The position numbers were made by a program, and so were the translations under genes. The notes beneath the pieces are model-generated. The model was not told the origin of the DNA. It searched no databases and saw nothing but the letters and a program-made list of their open reading frames with translations. From Candidatus Nitrosopumilus sp. (GTDB lineage: Archaea > Thermoproteota > Nitrososphaeria > Nitrososphaerales > Nitrosopumilaceae): a stretch of DNA of 32,214 bases. Shown here piece by piece: positions 13,696 through 21,657 of this stretch (positions are counted from its first letter, which is position 1; every line of letters starts with the position of its first letter). The stretch spans positions 1 to 32,214 of the forward strand of contig JAJETY010000015.1 in NCBI GenBank assembly GCA_021268355.1. Direction: 5' to 3'.

Positions 13696-14301
13696 ATGGA
13701 ATTTGTAAAAGAGTTTGCAACCTTTTTGCATCAAAAAGGCATCATAAAATTTGGGGATTTCACCCTGGCAAGTGGAAAAAAGAGCTCATATTATGTAGAT
13801 TTAAGATTAGTTCCAAGCTATCCACATGAATTTAGAAAAATGGTGAAATATCTAGAAAATGAGATTGCACAGAATATAGGATTGGATAAATTTGATTCTA
13901 TAGTTTCAGTGCCTACAGGTGGATTGGTAATTGCATCGGCACTGGCAATTGAAACTGTTAAACCATTGATCTATGTTAGGAGCAAACCAAAAGATTACGG
14001 AACTTCAAAATCAGTTGAAGGTAAAATTCATGATGGAATGCAAGTTGTGATGATTGACGATGTTGCAACAACAGGTGGTTCCGTGGTAAATGCTATCAAA
14101 TCCCTGAAAGAAGTAAACATATCGGTAAAAGATGCATATGTAATTGTCAACAGAATGGAGGGTGCTGAAAATGCATTGGAGGATTTGGGGGTGAAAATGC
14201 ATTCAATCCTAAACATTTTGGAAATTACTGAAGCACTGCATGAACAAAATCTAGTAGATGATGATATTTTAGAAAAAGTGAAAAATCAAATTGGCAAATG
14301 A
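13696..14301 (+). CDS. pyrE: Orotate phosphoribosyltransferase
   Basis: The 201-residue product is a type I phosphoribosyltransferase. The PRPP-binding loop VVMIDDVATTGGSV has Asp121-Asp122 and TTGGS at 125-129. FGDFTLASGKKSSYYVDLR (residues 19-37) is the hood region typical of orotate enzymes, and IVSVPTGGLVIASALA follows. It converts orotate and PRPP to orotidine 5'-phosphate, the fifth step of pyrimidine synthesis. Length is normal for archaeal PyrE. The gene is monocistronic, probably leaderless, and shares its promoter region with the divergent LarA-like gene. Confidence 0.95.
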   Translation: MEFVKEFATFLHQKGIIKFGDFTLASGKKSSYYVDLRLVPSYPHEFRKMVKYLENEIAQNIGLDKFDSIVSVPTGGLVIASALAIETVKPLIYVRSKPKDYGTSKSVEGKIHDGMQVVMIDDVATTGGSVVNAIKSLKEVNISVKDAYVIVNRMEGAENALEDLGVKMHSILNILEITEALHEQNLVDDDILEKVKNQIGK

Positions 14302-14372
14302 TATTGGCAGCTCAGACAAATGCCTTCCAATCATCATTCAGATATAACTCTGATTCTTCATTGCAGCCAATA
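14302..14372 (+). other. Inverted-repeat element after pyrE, possible structured 3' end
   Basis: TATTGGC (14302-14308) and GCCAATA (14366-14372) are exact complements that would close a 71-nt element. Inside, TCAGA (14338-14342) and TCTGA (14349-14353) form a 5-bp hairpin, and another TCAGA near 14312 offers an alternative pairing. A T-rich run (14373-14395) follows, as at archaeal termination sites. It could be the folded 3' end of the pyrE transcript, a terminator or a small RNA. The sequence does not show which. Confidence 0.35.
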
Positions 14373-14411
14373 AAATTTTCTTTTGCTTATTTTAAAACTA
14401 ATTGAAAATAA

Positions 14412-14485
14412 TGGGCCCGAAGGGCTTCGATCCCTTGGCTCACCGGTTATGAGCCGGTTACTCTACCAAGCTGAGTTACGGGCCC
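14412..14485 (-). tRNA. tRNA with CAT anticodon (probably elongator Met; Ile2 possible)
   Basis: The minus strand folds as a cloverleaf with a perfect acceptor stem GGGCCCG/CGGGCCC, D-stem ACTC/GAGT, anticodon stem ACCGG/CCGGT and loop CTCATAA (anticodon CAT). The discriminator is A and no CCA is encoded. The T-stem AAGGG/CCCTT is perfect, but the T-loop reads ATCGAAG, with A where nearly all tRNAs have T54. The anticodon stem lacks the three G-C pairs of initiator tRNA, so it is an elongator Met or an Ile2 tRNA whose C34 is modified; the sequence cannot separate them. A TATA box at 14510-14518 (minus) lies 27 bp upstream. Confidence 0.93.
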
Positions 14486-14509
14486 TAAGCAGATGAATTT
14501 TTTCTGGGC

Positions 14510-14518
14510 TATAAAATG
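14510..14518 (-). promoter_or_regulatory. TATA box of the CAT-anticodon tRNA
   Basis: CATTTTATA on the minus strand is centred 27-29 bp before the first tRNA base (14485), which places transcription initiation within a base or two of the mature 5' end and leaves little or no leader to remove. Confidence 0.5.
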
Positions 14519-14526
14519 TTATGAGA

Positions 14527-15159
14527 TTAACAGTATTTCTCGAAACAACTGTCCAACAACAAATTTTGTGCAGAAATGGATTTTTCTGCAATCTCAATTA
14601 ATTTGTCGTAATCAGTTGATGATTTTTCAATAATACTTCTCCATGAAGCTGCATGTCTAATGTCAGCTTCTGTATGTAGTTTGAAATATTCAGTTGCTTC
14701 ATCACTGGCCATTCCATAGAATTCTGCTAAACCGTCAAGTTTTGTTTGACTGATTTTAGGAATTTCTTTTTCAAAGGCATACATTGCACATGCACCGCCT
14801 TCAAAGCTATCCATTAATTCATTCAATTCAGCTACAGCTTTTTGGGTTTTTGGCAATCCTGAATAAGATAATAATTCTTCTTCAGAAATTCCTAGTTCTC
14901 CGGCAAAAGTAATCCATGGTTGGATATGATCAGATTCTTCTTGTTGATTTTCAACTAGTTCCTTTACAACGGATTCTGGTGCTTTTTCTATAATTGGTGC
15001 CATAAATGATGGTACCTCTTTGACTAATTGGAAATATTCTTTAGAATACCCTGCTAGAGATTCTTTTGTTAATTTTCCATCAGACCATGCCTGATAGAAT
15101 GGATGTTTTAGTAAACTTCGTTCTTCAATCATTTCATCAATTTTTTTAATTATGTTCAT
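14527..15159 (-). CDS. Heme-oxygenase-fold diiron-type oxidase (TenA/PqqC/CADD-like)
   Basis: The 210-residue, mainly helical product (numbering from ATG 15159) matches the TenA/PqqC superfamily. KHPFYQAWSDGKLTKE near the N-terminus and EESDHIQPW follow the family pattern. Metal-site candidates are Glu74/75 and His78, Glu130 (FEKEIP), and His162, Asp166 and His169 in HTEADIRH. The H-x3-D-x2-H spacing is that of CADD-like dimetal oxygenases rather than TenA thiaminase, which uses a Cys. CADD enzymes make p-aminobenzoate, a folate or methanopterin precursor, from a tyrosine side chain; that role here is inference. A TTG at 15180 would add seven residues; ATG 15159 is preferred. The 3' neighbour is a tRNA gene. 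Confidence 0.75.
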   Translation of the reverse strand: MNIIKKIDEMIEERSLLKHPFYQAWSDGKLTKESLAGYSKEYFQLVKEVPSFMAPIIEKAPESVVKELVENQQEESDHIQPWITFAGELGISEEELLSYSGLPKTQKAVAELNELMDSFEGGACAMYAFEKEIPKISQTKLDGLAEFYGMASDEATEYFKLHTEADIRHAASWRSIIEKSSTDYDKLIEIAEKSISAQNLLLDSCFEKYC

Positions 15160-15208
15160 GAATTTACCCAAATCTGCCAATAAAAAAATCTTTGTGGTTT
15201 ACAAAAGA

Positions 15209-15215
15209 TTTTATG
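15209..15215 (+). promoter_or_regulatory. TATA box of tRNA-Glu
   Basis: ttttatg is centred 27 bp before the first base of tRNA-Glu (15239), as expected if transcription begins at the mature 5' end. Confidence 0.5.
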
Positions 15216-15238
15216 CTCAAAATACAGAATAATTTTGG

Positions 15239-15332
15239 GTTCCAGTGGTGTAGACCGGTCAAGCATACTGCCCTTTCAAGGCAGTGATCCCGGGTTCAAA
15301 ATCAACCGATGAAAGTCCCGGCTGGAGCACCA
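15239..15332 (+). tRNA. tRNA-Glu (TTC) with a 15-nt T-loop intron and encoded CCA
   Basis: The acceptor stem is GTTCCAG/CTGGAGC with one T-G pair, and the anticodon stem CTGCC/GGCAG encloses CTTTCAA (anticodon TTC, Glu). The T-stem CCGGG (15290-15294) pairs perfectly with CCCGG (15317-15321), but the loop between them is 22 nt instead of 7. Removing 15 nt restores a normal TTCAAGT or TTCAAAT loop. The discriminator A at 15329 is followed by an encoded CCA (15330-15332), unlike the CAT-anticodon tRNA gene nearby. The gene lies between the heme-oxygenase-fold gene and the prenyl synthase. Confidence 0.93.
15300..15314 (+). other. Candidate tRNA intron in the T-loop of tRNA-Glu
   Basis: Fifteen extra bases interrupt the T-loop after TTCAA. 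They contain TCA...TGA (15302-15304 and 15310-15312), which can pair in a 3-bp helix flanked by unpaired A-rich bulges. This is a shortened version of the bulge-helix-bulge cut by archaeal splicing endonuclease. The exact boundaries can shift by one or two bases because removal at 15301-15315 gives an equally good loop. Confidence 0.75.
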
Positions 15333-15375
15333 AGATTTAATTAACAATGGGCGAGGTTTTTGATCAGAGGTCATC

Positions 15376-16227
15376 TTGGACAGAAAAAATATCGAGATCA
15401 ATCCTTTACTCGAGACTTATGGCGAATATATTAAAAAAATTGATCAGGCATTAGAGAAAGAACTTGATCTTTATTCAGAATCAGAATTCATTGACCCTTT
15501 GAAATATTCTTTACAAGGTGGAAAACGAATCAGACCAATCATTCTAACTTTATCAGCAGAAGCCATAGGAAAAATTGATGATAATACACTTGCAGCATCT
15601 TGTGCAGTGGAATTTTTGCACATGGAATCTATTATTCATGATGACATAATTGATAATGAAACTATGAGAAGACAAAAAGAGCCATTTCATATCAAATATG
15701 GATACAATACAAGCGTACTAACAGGGGATTTTGTTTTAGGGTTAATTTTAGCAATATGTTCCAGACTAGATAATCCTAGAGTCACAAAAGATTTGGCAAC
15801 AACTGCAATGTTAATGAGTGAAGGGGAAATGATTGAGAATAGATTAGAAACTAGTGAGGATGTCACATTTGATGATTATCTCAAAGTAATTGAATACAAA
15901 ACAGCAACAGCATTTGAAGTAGCAGCTAGAACAGGTGCAATAATTGCAAATGGAACAGAAGAACAAATTGAAGGGTTAACACAATATGGAAAAAATATAG
16001 GAATTGCTTATCAAATCAGAGACGATCTTTTAGATTGGAAGAATGAGGACAAGTTGTTCAATGTACTCATTAAGAAGAGTTCGGATCCGAGAGATGTTTT
16101 TAACAAAATGGAAGAGTTGTTAAAAGAATATTCTGATAAAGCTAGAACTAGTCTAAGAAAAGTTCCAGATAATAATGCAAAGAATAACCTAGATAATTTG
16201 ATAAAATTTACTTCGTTTAAGGCATAA
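15376..16227 (+). CDS. Polyprenyl diphosphate synthase (GGPP/FPP synthase type)
   Basis: The 283-residue product is a trans-prenyltransferase of the isoprenoid synthase fold. Landmarks are GGKRIRP (48-54), the first aspartate-rich motif HDDIID (88-93) with the following Arg pair, and the second motif IRDDLLDW (DDLLD at 216-220). Such enzymes condense isopentenyl diphosphate with allylic diphosphates to make the C15-C20 chains of archaeal ether lipids, here probably geranylgeranyl diphosphate; chain length is not certain. The start is TTG at 15376: a stop lies 15 bp upstream in frame, no ATG is near, and GAGGT (15367-15371) is a well-spaced Shine-Dalgarno sequence. The 3' end overlaps the convergent nuoN by 11 bp. 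Confidence 0.92.
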   Translation: MDRKNIEINPLLETYGEYIKKIDQALEKELDLYSESEFIDPLKYSLQGGKRIRPIILTLSAEAIGKIDDNTLAASCAVEFLHMESIIHDDIIDNETMRRQKEPFHIKYGYNTSVLTGDFVLGLILAICSRLDNPRVTKDLATTAMLMSEGEMIENRLETSEDVTFDDYLKVIEYKTATAFEVAARTGAIIANGTEEQIEGLTQYGKNIGIAYQIRDDLLDWKNEDKLFNVLIKKSSDPRDVFNKMEELLKEYSDKARTSLRKVPDNNAKNNLDNLIKFTSFKA

Positions 16228-17701
16228 GTCCTAAACTAACTATTGGTGTTGCAAATTCTACAAATTTGAGAAGTGGTTCTGGATAGACACCAAATCCGAC
16301 TAGGAAGATAATTGAGAATATCATAACGGCAACAATTGATTTTGGTTCTGAAACCCTCTTTTCGGTTTCACCTTCAAAGTACATCTTTCGAGTAATCCAA
16401 CCATAGTAAGCAAGTGATAATGCACTGTTAAGAACTCCTGCAATTGCAAGCCATGGAGCCCACCATAATGCAGAGCTTGCATCCAATGCACTTCCAAACA
16501 ACATCAATTTACTCCAGAATCCGGAGAGTGGAGGAACACCTGCAAGTGCAAATAATGAGATGATCATACCCAAAGCAGTGATAGGCATTCTTCTTCCAAG
16601 TCCTTTCAATTTATCAATATGAGTTACAGCAAGAGTTGTTACAATTCCTGCAATTGCAATAAATGCAGCACCCTTCATGATTGCATGGTTGAATATTTGA
16701 TACAAAGAACCTTGTAGACCAAGAGAGCTGTATGGGGCAACTGCCAGTCCAATCAAAATGTATCCTGCGTGTGCAACACTGGAATATGCAAGCATTCTTG
16801 AAAGATTCTTTTGCATGATTGCAGCAATGTTACCAACAGTCATTGTCATAACTGCTATAATACCAAGAGCCAAAGTCCAATCAAGATTTAGGGCAACCAT
16901 TCCAAGAACTATAATTCTAATAGCTGCTGCAAATCCAGCTTTTTTCGTAGCAGCTGCAAGTAGTGCAGTTACAGGAGATGGAGCACCTTCGTAAGTATCT
17001 GGAAGCCATTGATGGAAAGGAACCAGACCCATCTTGAATCCAAATCCTGCAATAAACATTCCAACTGAGAGCAGTGCTAATGGCAATAGAGATGGATCAA
17101 GTGTAGAATATCCTTCAATGACATCACCAATATTTGTAGAACCTGTTAATCCATAAGATATTGCAATTCCGTAAACGATTATTGCAGAAGATAATGCTCC
17201 AAACAAGAAGTACTTTAATGCGGCTTCATTTGAACTAGGATTCTTTTTCATAAAGCCAACTAAAACATAGGTTGGAATACTCATGAGTTCCCATGCAACA
17301 AACAGCATTACCAAATCAGTAGAGTATGCGACTAGAACCATACCAATTGTTGCAAGTAAGATTAGTGAATAGTAAACAGCAGGAGAATTGTGTTTTCTCA
17401 TATAATTAAAGGAGCCAACCGTGGTGAACAATGCAACAATCAACATTGCAATTGCAAAGAATCCACCAAAGGCATCATCCACAATGACGTCATCAGAAAA
17501 TAGGGCTGATGGAGCAACATTATCGTTGAGGAATTGATATCCAACATATCCCATAGATACGATTAGGGCAGCAAATGCAATTACAGCATAAAATGAATTA
17601 GAGCCTTTTTCTTTTCTTGCAATACTAATTATTGGAAGAATGACACCTACAGTTCCTAAAATAGCAATTAATACTAGCGGAGTGGAAGTAATTTCTAACA
17701 T
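16217..17701 (-). CDS. nuoN: Complex I subunit N (proton-pumping membrane subunit)
   Basis: The 494-residue product is an antiporter-like subunit with about 14 membrane helices. The functional lysines are visible: GFKMGLVPFHQWLPDTYEGA (TM7 Lys), AAATKKAGFAAAIRI (TM8 Lys) and PPLSGFWSKLMLF (TM12 Lys, where E. coli NuoN also has Lys). WELMSIPTYVLVGF carries the TM5 Glu. It is one of three proton channels of the membrane arm, and the presence of Lys rather than Glu in TM12 separates it from NuoM. It is the last gene of the operon, 12 bp after nuoL, and its end overlaps the convergent prenyl synthase gene. Confidence 0.95.
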   Translation of the reverse strand: MLEITSTPLVLIAILGTVGVILPIISIARKEKGSNSFYAVIAFAALIVSMGYVGYQFLNDNVAPSALFSDDVIVDDAFGGFFAIAMLIVALFTTVGSFNYMRKHNSPAVYYSLILLATIGMVLVAYSTDLVMLFVAWELMSIPTYVLVGFMKKNPSSNEAALKYFLFGALSSAIIVYGIAISYGLTGSTNIGDVIEGYSTLDPSLLPLALLSVGMFIAGFGFKMGLVPFHQWLPDTYEGAPSPVTALLAAATKKAGFAAAIRIIVLGMVALNLDWTLALGIIAVMTMTVGNIAAIMQKNLSRMLAYSSVAHAGYILIGLAVAPYSSLGLQGSLYQIFNHAIMKGAAFIAIAGIVTTLAVTHIDKLKGLGRRMPITALGMIISLFALAGVPPLSGFWSKLMLFGSALDASSALWWAPWLAIAGVLNSALSLAYYGWITRKMYFEGETEKRVSEPKSIVAVMIFSIIFLVGFGVYPEPLLKFVEFATPIVSLGLMP

Positions 17702-17713
17702 ATCATATCTCTC

Positions 17714-19795
17714 CTACATCAACAATATCAGGACTACAAATAGTAATCCTGCTCCAAATACGAATAGATATGATTGAGAGACACCTGTCTGTGTTCCTTG
17801 AACAACTTTAGCGCTCCATCCAACTGCTTTTTGGAATCCATCATTCATACCGTAATCGATAGCTGTCTTTTCAAAGTATCTGAATACACCTCTTGCTAGC
17901 CAAAGTGGTGCTACAACAAAGCACCAGTAAATCATTGCATTAAGATACCATCTATTCAAGATAACTTTGTGAATTGCGTAAAAGAAAATGTTAGAATTTA
18001 CAAATCTTACAGGATCGACCCATCTGCCAATGTAGAAGATATATCCTAATCCAATTCCTACTGAGAATGCTACTAGAGATGAACCTAGTGCAACAGGATT
18101 AAGTCCTTGCAAGAATTCTGGCAAAATTGAAGAGCCTTCAATCTTGGCATGTTCAGAGTGAATTCCAAATGAGTGTTCTAGATATTCTTCAAACAAGTGA
18201 TGTAATCCTTCTTCAGTTGATAATCCAATGAGACCAATACCAATTGTTAGAACTGCAAGAATTCCATATGGAACCCACATTGAGATTGATGCCTCATGAA
18301 TATGATGTCCTTCTTCTTCCATCTTTTGAATATGTTTACTCTTATTTCCAAAGAATACAAGACCAATCATTCTGGTTGTATAGAATGCAGTAATCACGGC
18401 TGCTAAAACTGCAATTGCGTAAAGTGGCATTGCCCATTCACTTCCGGACTCAAATACTGCTGCAAATACTGCATCTTTACTCCAGAATCCAGTGGTGATA
18501 AATGGTGCGCCCATCAAGCCAAGACCAGCTGCCCACATGAAGGCATATGTCTTTTTCATTTGTTTTCGTAGTCCACCCATATCAGTCATAAATCGGGAAC
18601 CTACAACATGCAACAGTGAACCAGCAGCCATAAACAGTGAAGCCTTGAACATTGCATGAGAAATTAAGTGGAAGAAACCTGCAGTGTAACCATCTACATA
18701 TTGATGTGATAGTCCTGCTACACCCATTGCAAGCATCATGTATCCAATTTGAGAACCTGTTGAGTAAGCAAGAACTTTCTTGATTTCAGGATTTACCATT
18801 CCTTGTGTTGCTAGTAATAATGCAGTTATTGCTCCAATCCATGCAACAATTTCAAAGAACTGGTCTGCTAAAATTCCAGCAGCACCTAAAGCAAAAACAA
18901 TTGGTCCGATTCTCGCAACAAGGAATACACCGGCTTTGACCATTGTTGCTGCGTGAATTAATGCAGATACAGCAGTAGGACCAGTCATGGCTTCCAATAG
19001 CCACTCGTTTAATGGAAATTGTGCTGATTTTCCGATAGCACCACCAAACAACAAAACAAACGCAGGAATCAACAGACCTTGTGCATTCATAGCAACAGCC
19101 CAATCTGTATCACCTACCAATTCTCTGAAACCAAAGGTTCCAGCAAACAAGAATATCAAAAGCATACCAGCAATCATCATTACATCACCGATTTTGGTCA
19201 TGATGAATGCCTTCATTCCTGCATGAGTTGGTGCATAGTAATCTAACAGACCAAGAACAGTTTTTCCTTCTTGTCCAACATGATCTTTCTTTTTATCACG
19301 ATACCAGAAACTAATCAAAGCATATGATGCAAGTCCCACTCCTTCCCATCCAAAGAACACTTGGAGTAAGTTATCAGATAAAACAATAATTTGCATTGAA
19401 CCAATAAAGAACATCATCCAGAACCAGAATCTAGTAATATCTTTGTCACCCTTCATGTATCCAGTGCTGTAAATCATAATCAAGAATGAAATCCATCCAA
19501 CAACATTTGCCATAATAACAGAAATTGGATCAGCGAGAACACCAGCTTTCAAACCAATAGCTTCAATCCACATTACTTGATCGTGGATTTCATGTGCTTC
19601 TAGAGCCATTGGCAAAAGAGATGCAGCAGACAGTGCACTCATTAATGCAAATCCAACTGCAACATATCCGGTTAATCTCTTTGAAATTTTGCCAATTCCT
19701 GGCATAATCATAGCTGCTGCAAATGGTAGAATCCAAACTAACCAAGCACTAAGTGCACTTGCTTCAAATGGTAAACCAATAGATTCAGTTGCCAA
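17714..19795 (-). CDS. nuoL: Complex I subunit L (distal proton-pumping subunit)
   Basis: The 693-residue product has the length of NuoL and its C-terminal lateral-helix extension. The key residues are present: Glu in FGWEGVGLASYALISFWY, Lys in GGAIGKSAQFPLNEWLLEAM, the His-Lys pair in SALIHAATMVKAGVFLVAR and Lys in TGFWSKDAVFAA. It forms the outermost proton channel of the membrane arm. The gene starts with TTG at 19795, three bases after the nuoM stop. No ATG is near, and GGGGGT about 9 bp upstream serves as a Shine-Dalgarno sequence. It follows nuoM, the reverse of the bacterial L-M order. Confidence 0.95.
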   Translation of the reverse strand: MATESIGLPFEASALSAWLVWILPFAAAMIMPGIGKISKRLTGYVAVGFALMSALSAASLLPMALEAHEIHDQVMWIEAIGLKAGVLADPISVIMANVVGWISFLIMIYSTGYMKGDKDITRFWFWMMFFIGSMQIIVLSDNLLQVFFGWEGVGLASYALISFWYRDKKKDHVGQEGKTVLGLLDYYAPTHAGMKAFIMTKIGDVMMIAGMLLIFLFAGTFGFRELVGDTDWAVAMNAQGLLIPAFVLLFGGAIGKSAQFPLNEWLLEAMTGPTAVSALIHAATMVKAGVFLVARIGPIVFALGAAGILADQFFEIVAWIGAITALLLATQGMVNPEIKKVLAYSTGSQIGYMMLAMGVAGLSHQYVDGYTAGFFHLISHAMFKASLFMAAGSLLHVVGSRFMTDMGGLRKQMKKTYAFMWAAGLGLMGAPFITTGFWSKDAVFAAVFESGSEWAMPLYAIAVLAAVITAFYTTRMIGLVFFGNKSKHIQKMEEEGHHIHEASISMWVPYGILAVLTIGIGLIGLSTEEGLHHLFEEYLEHSFGIHSEHAKIEGSSILPEFLQGLNPVALGSSLVAFSVGIGLGYIFYIGRWVDPVRFVNSNIFFYAIHKVILNRWYLNAMIYWCFVVAPLWLARGVFRYFEKTAIDYGMNDGFQKAVGWSAKVVQGTQTGVSQSYLFVFGAGLLFVVLILLM

Positions 19796-19798
19796 ATT

Positions 19799-21352
19799 CT
19801 ATACCCCCAACACTCCGCTCATGTAAGGCATGATAGTCTTCAAGAAGATATCAGGATAAATGCCAAGAACAATTGTAAATCCTGCAAGAACCATCATTGG
19901 TGCAGTCATATACCAACTGCCTTCTTTGACATTTTCGAGATGTTCTGGAGTCTTTCCAAAGAATACGCGTTTAAGCATCCAAAGCATGTAAGACATTGTG
20001 AGTGCAGTTGCAACAAGACCCAAACCAAATGTTACAGCTCTTAATGTAGAACCTTCTTCAATTGCAGTTTCTAATGCACCATAAAATAGAATCCATTCTC
20101 CCATAAATCCACTGGTTGGAGGAACTCCCATTATGGTCAATGCACCAATTACAGCACAAGTTGCAGTAATTGGCATCTTTCCTGCCAAACCACCTAATTT
20201 AGAAATGCTACGGGTTCCAACTTTAACAATAATAATTCCAGCCATCATGAAGAGGATGCCTTTTCCAATTCCGTGAGTTACATACATCATTTCAGCACCG
20301 GTCAATCCCATTACGGAAACTGAACCGATACCAAATAGCAAATATCCCATTTGGCTGATACTAGAATAAGCAAGTAATCGTTTTAGATCATCTTGCATCA
20401 GAGCCATTGCGCCACCATAAATCATAGTGACTAAACCCCAAACATGGAACCAAATTGCTAATTCTGAAAATGTTGCTGGTAAAAATTCAACAATTAATCT
20501 GAATATACCATATGCTCCAATACCAATCATGGCAGGAGATAGTAATGCACTGATAGGAGTTGGTGCAGAACCGTGAACCCATGGAAGCCAAACATGATAC
20601 AAGAAAACAGCAAGCTTGACTCCAAGTCCAATAGAAATTGCAATAGCTGAAATGAATACAATGTCAGATGGGATTTCAGATTCTTTTATGTCAGCAAAGT
20701 CAAAGCTTCCAATACTTAGTCCAATCATCAAGAATCCCAATAACAAAACAACGGCACCAGCATGAGTCCAAAATAAGAACATCAAACCAATCTTTCTTCT
20801 TGGTCCGTCACCCCAAATTGCAACTAAGAAGAAACCAGGAATGAGCATGACTTCGAAGAAAATGTAAAATTCAATCAGATTGGTTGAAAGAACTGTACCA
20901 AGCATTCCCATTGCAAAGACAAGATATAGTGCAAAATAAAGACCAGATTTTGCATTTACATAATTGGAAAGAGAAGATGATTCTACAACTGAACTTTGTC
21001 CATTTGAAGAGGGATTGAGTTTTTGTTCTTCTTCATATTGTTCATGAAATTTGTGAATCATGTATGGTTTGGAATAGAGTACCAAGATTGTAGATAGCAC
21101 ATAGATAATTATTGCAAATGGGGATGCTAAACCATCTAGCAAGAAACCAAACTCACCAAACATTTCTGTCCATGGATAATGTTCTTCGACAGTTCCAGAT
21201 AATGCTGCATTGATAACTAGAATTGTTGTATAAAGTAATATTGCAAATGTAAACCACATAGCTGGAGTAGGTCCGAGTTTTCTTCCCAAGATATAGGCGA
21301 TTGGAGATAAAAGTAATGGCAAGAAAACTGCCTGTAATAATGCGTATTCCAT
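19799..21352 (-). CDS. nuoM: Complex I subunit M (proton-pumping subunit) without the TM8 lysine
   Basis: The 517-residue product is the NuoM paralogue. Glu167 (IFFEVMLIPG), Lys246 (GLGVKLAVFLYHVWLP) and Glu419 (SGFMGEWILF) match E. coli E144, K234 and E407. The TM8 stretch, however, reads LLSPAMIGIGAYGIFR, where other NuoM proteins have LLKxxxYGxxR, so the usual channel Lys (E. coli K265) is Gly277. Between TM3 and the next helix there is a polar insert (about 99-135) rich in Glu, Ser and Asn. The ATG overlaps the nuoK stop by one base (TAATG) with AAAGG before it. The position before nuoL is unusual compared with bacteria. Confidence 0.95.
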   Translation of the reverse strand: MEYALLQAVFLPLLLSPIAYILGRKLGPTPAMWFTFAILLYTTILVINAALSGTVEEHYPWTEMFGEFGFLLDGLASPFAIIIYVLSTILVLYSKPYMIHKFHEQYEEEQKLNPSSNGQSSVVESSSLSNYVNAKSGLYFALYLVFAMGMLGTVLSTNLIEFYIFFEVMLIPGFFLVAIWGDGPRRKIGLMFLFWTHAGAVVLLLGFLMIGLSIGSFDFADIKESEIPSDIVFISAIAISIGLGVKLAVFLYHVWLPWVHGSAPTPISALLSPAMIGIGAYGIFRLIVEFLPATFSELAIWFHVWGLVTMIYGGAMALMQDDLKRLLAYSSISQMGYLLFGIGSVSVMGLTGAEMMYVTHGIGKGILFMMAGIIIVKVGTRSISKLGGLAGKMPITATCAVIGALTIMGVPPTSGFMGEWILFYGALETAIEEGSTLRAVTFGLGLVATALTMSYMLWMLKRVFFGKTPEHLENVKEGSWYMTAPMMVLAGFTIVLGIYPDIFLKTIMPYMSGVLGV

Positions 21353-21657
21353 TATCCTTTCAAGCTCCTAAAGTCTGCAATATCGACATTTTGATACATA
21401 CGATATGCTACAATGATTAATGACAATCCAACCGCTACTTCAGCAGCTGCAATTGCAATAGAGAATAAGGCCAAAGTTTGACCACCGCTGTGTGGTAAAA
21501 ATCTACCAAATGCCACTAAACTCAAATTTGCTGCATTAATTATGATTTCAACTGCAAATAGCATTCTAATGAAATTGCGTTTGACAGCCAAGCCATAGAT
21601 ACCGATACCTAACAAGGCGACAGATACAAGTGTGAAATCAATTAGTTCGTTGGTCAT
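21352..21657 (-). CDS. nuoK: Complex I subunit K
   Basis: The product has 101 residues from the chosen start, with three hydrophobic helices, as expected for NuoK/MrpC. It contains GIGIYGLAVKRNFIRMLFAVEII and LFSIAIAAAEVAVGLSLIIVAY, which carry the two conserved membrane glutamates. NuoK links the proton channels to the quinone-binding region. ATG 21657 is preferred to ATG 21666 because GAGAGG lies about 9 bp before it but would directly touch the first ATG. The gene overlaps the end of nuoJ by 20 bp and the start of nuoM by one base. Confidence 0.94.
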   Translation of the reverse strand: MTNELIDFTLVSVALLGIGIYGLAVKRNFIRMLFAVEIIINAANLSLVAFGRFLPHSGGQTLALFSIAIAAAEVAVGLSLIIVAYRMYQNVDIADFRSLKG

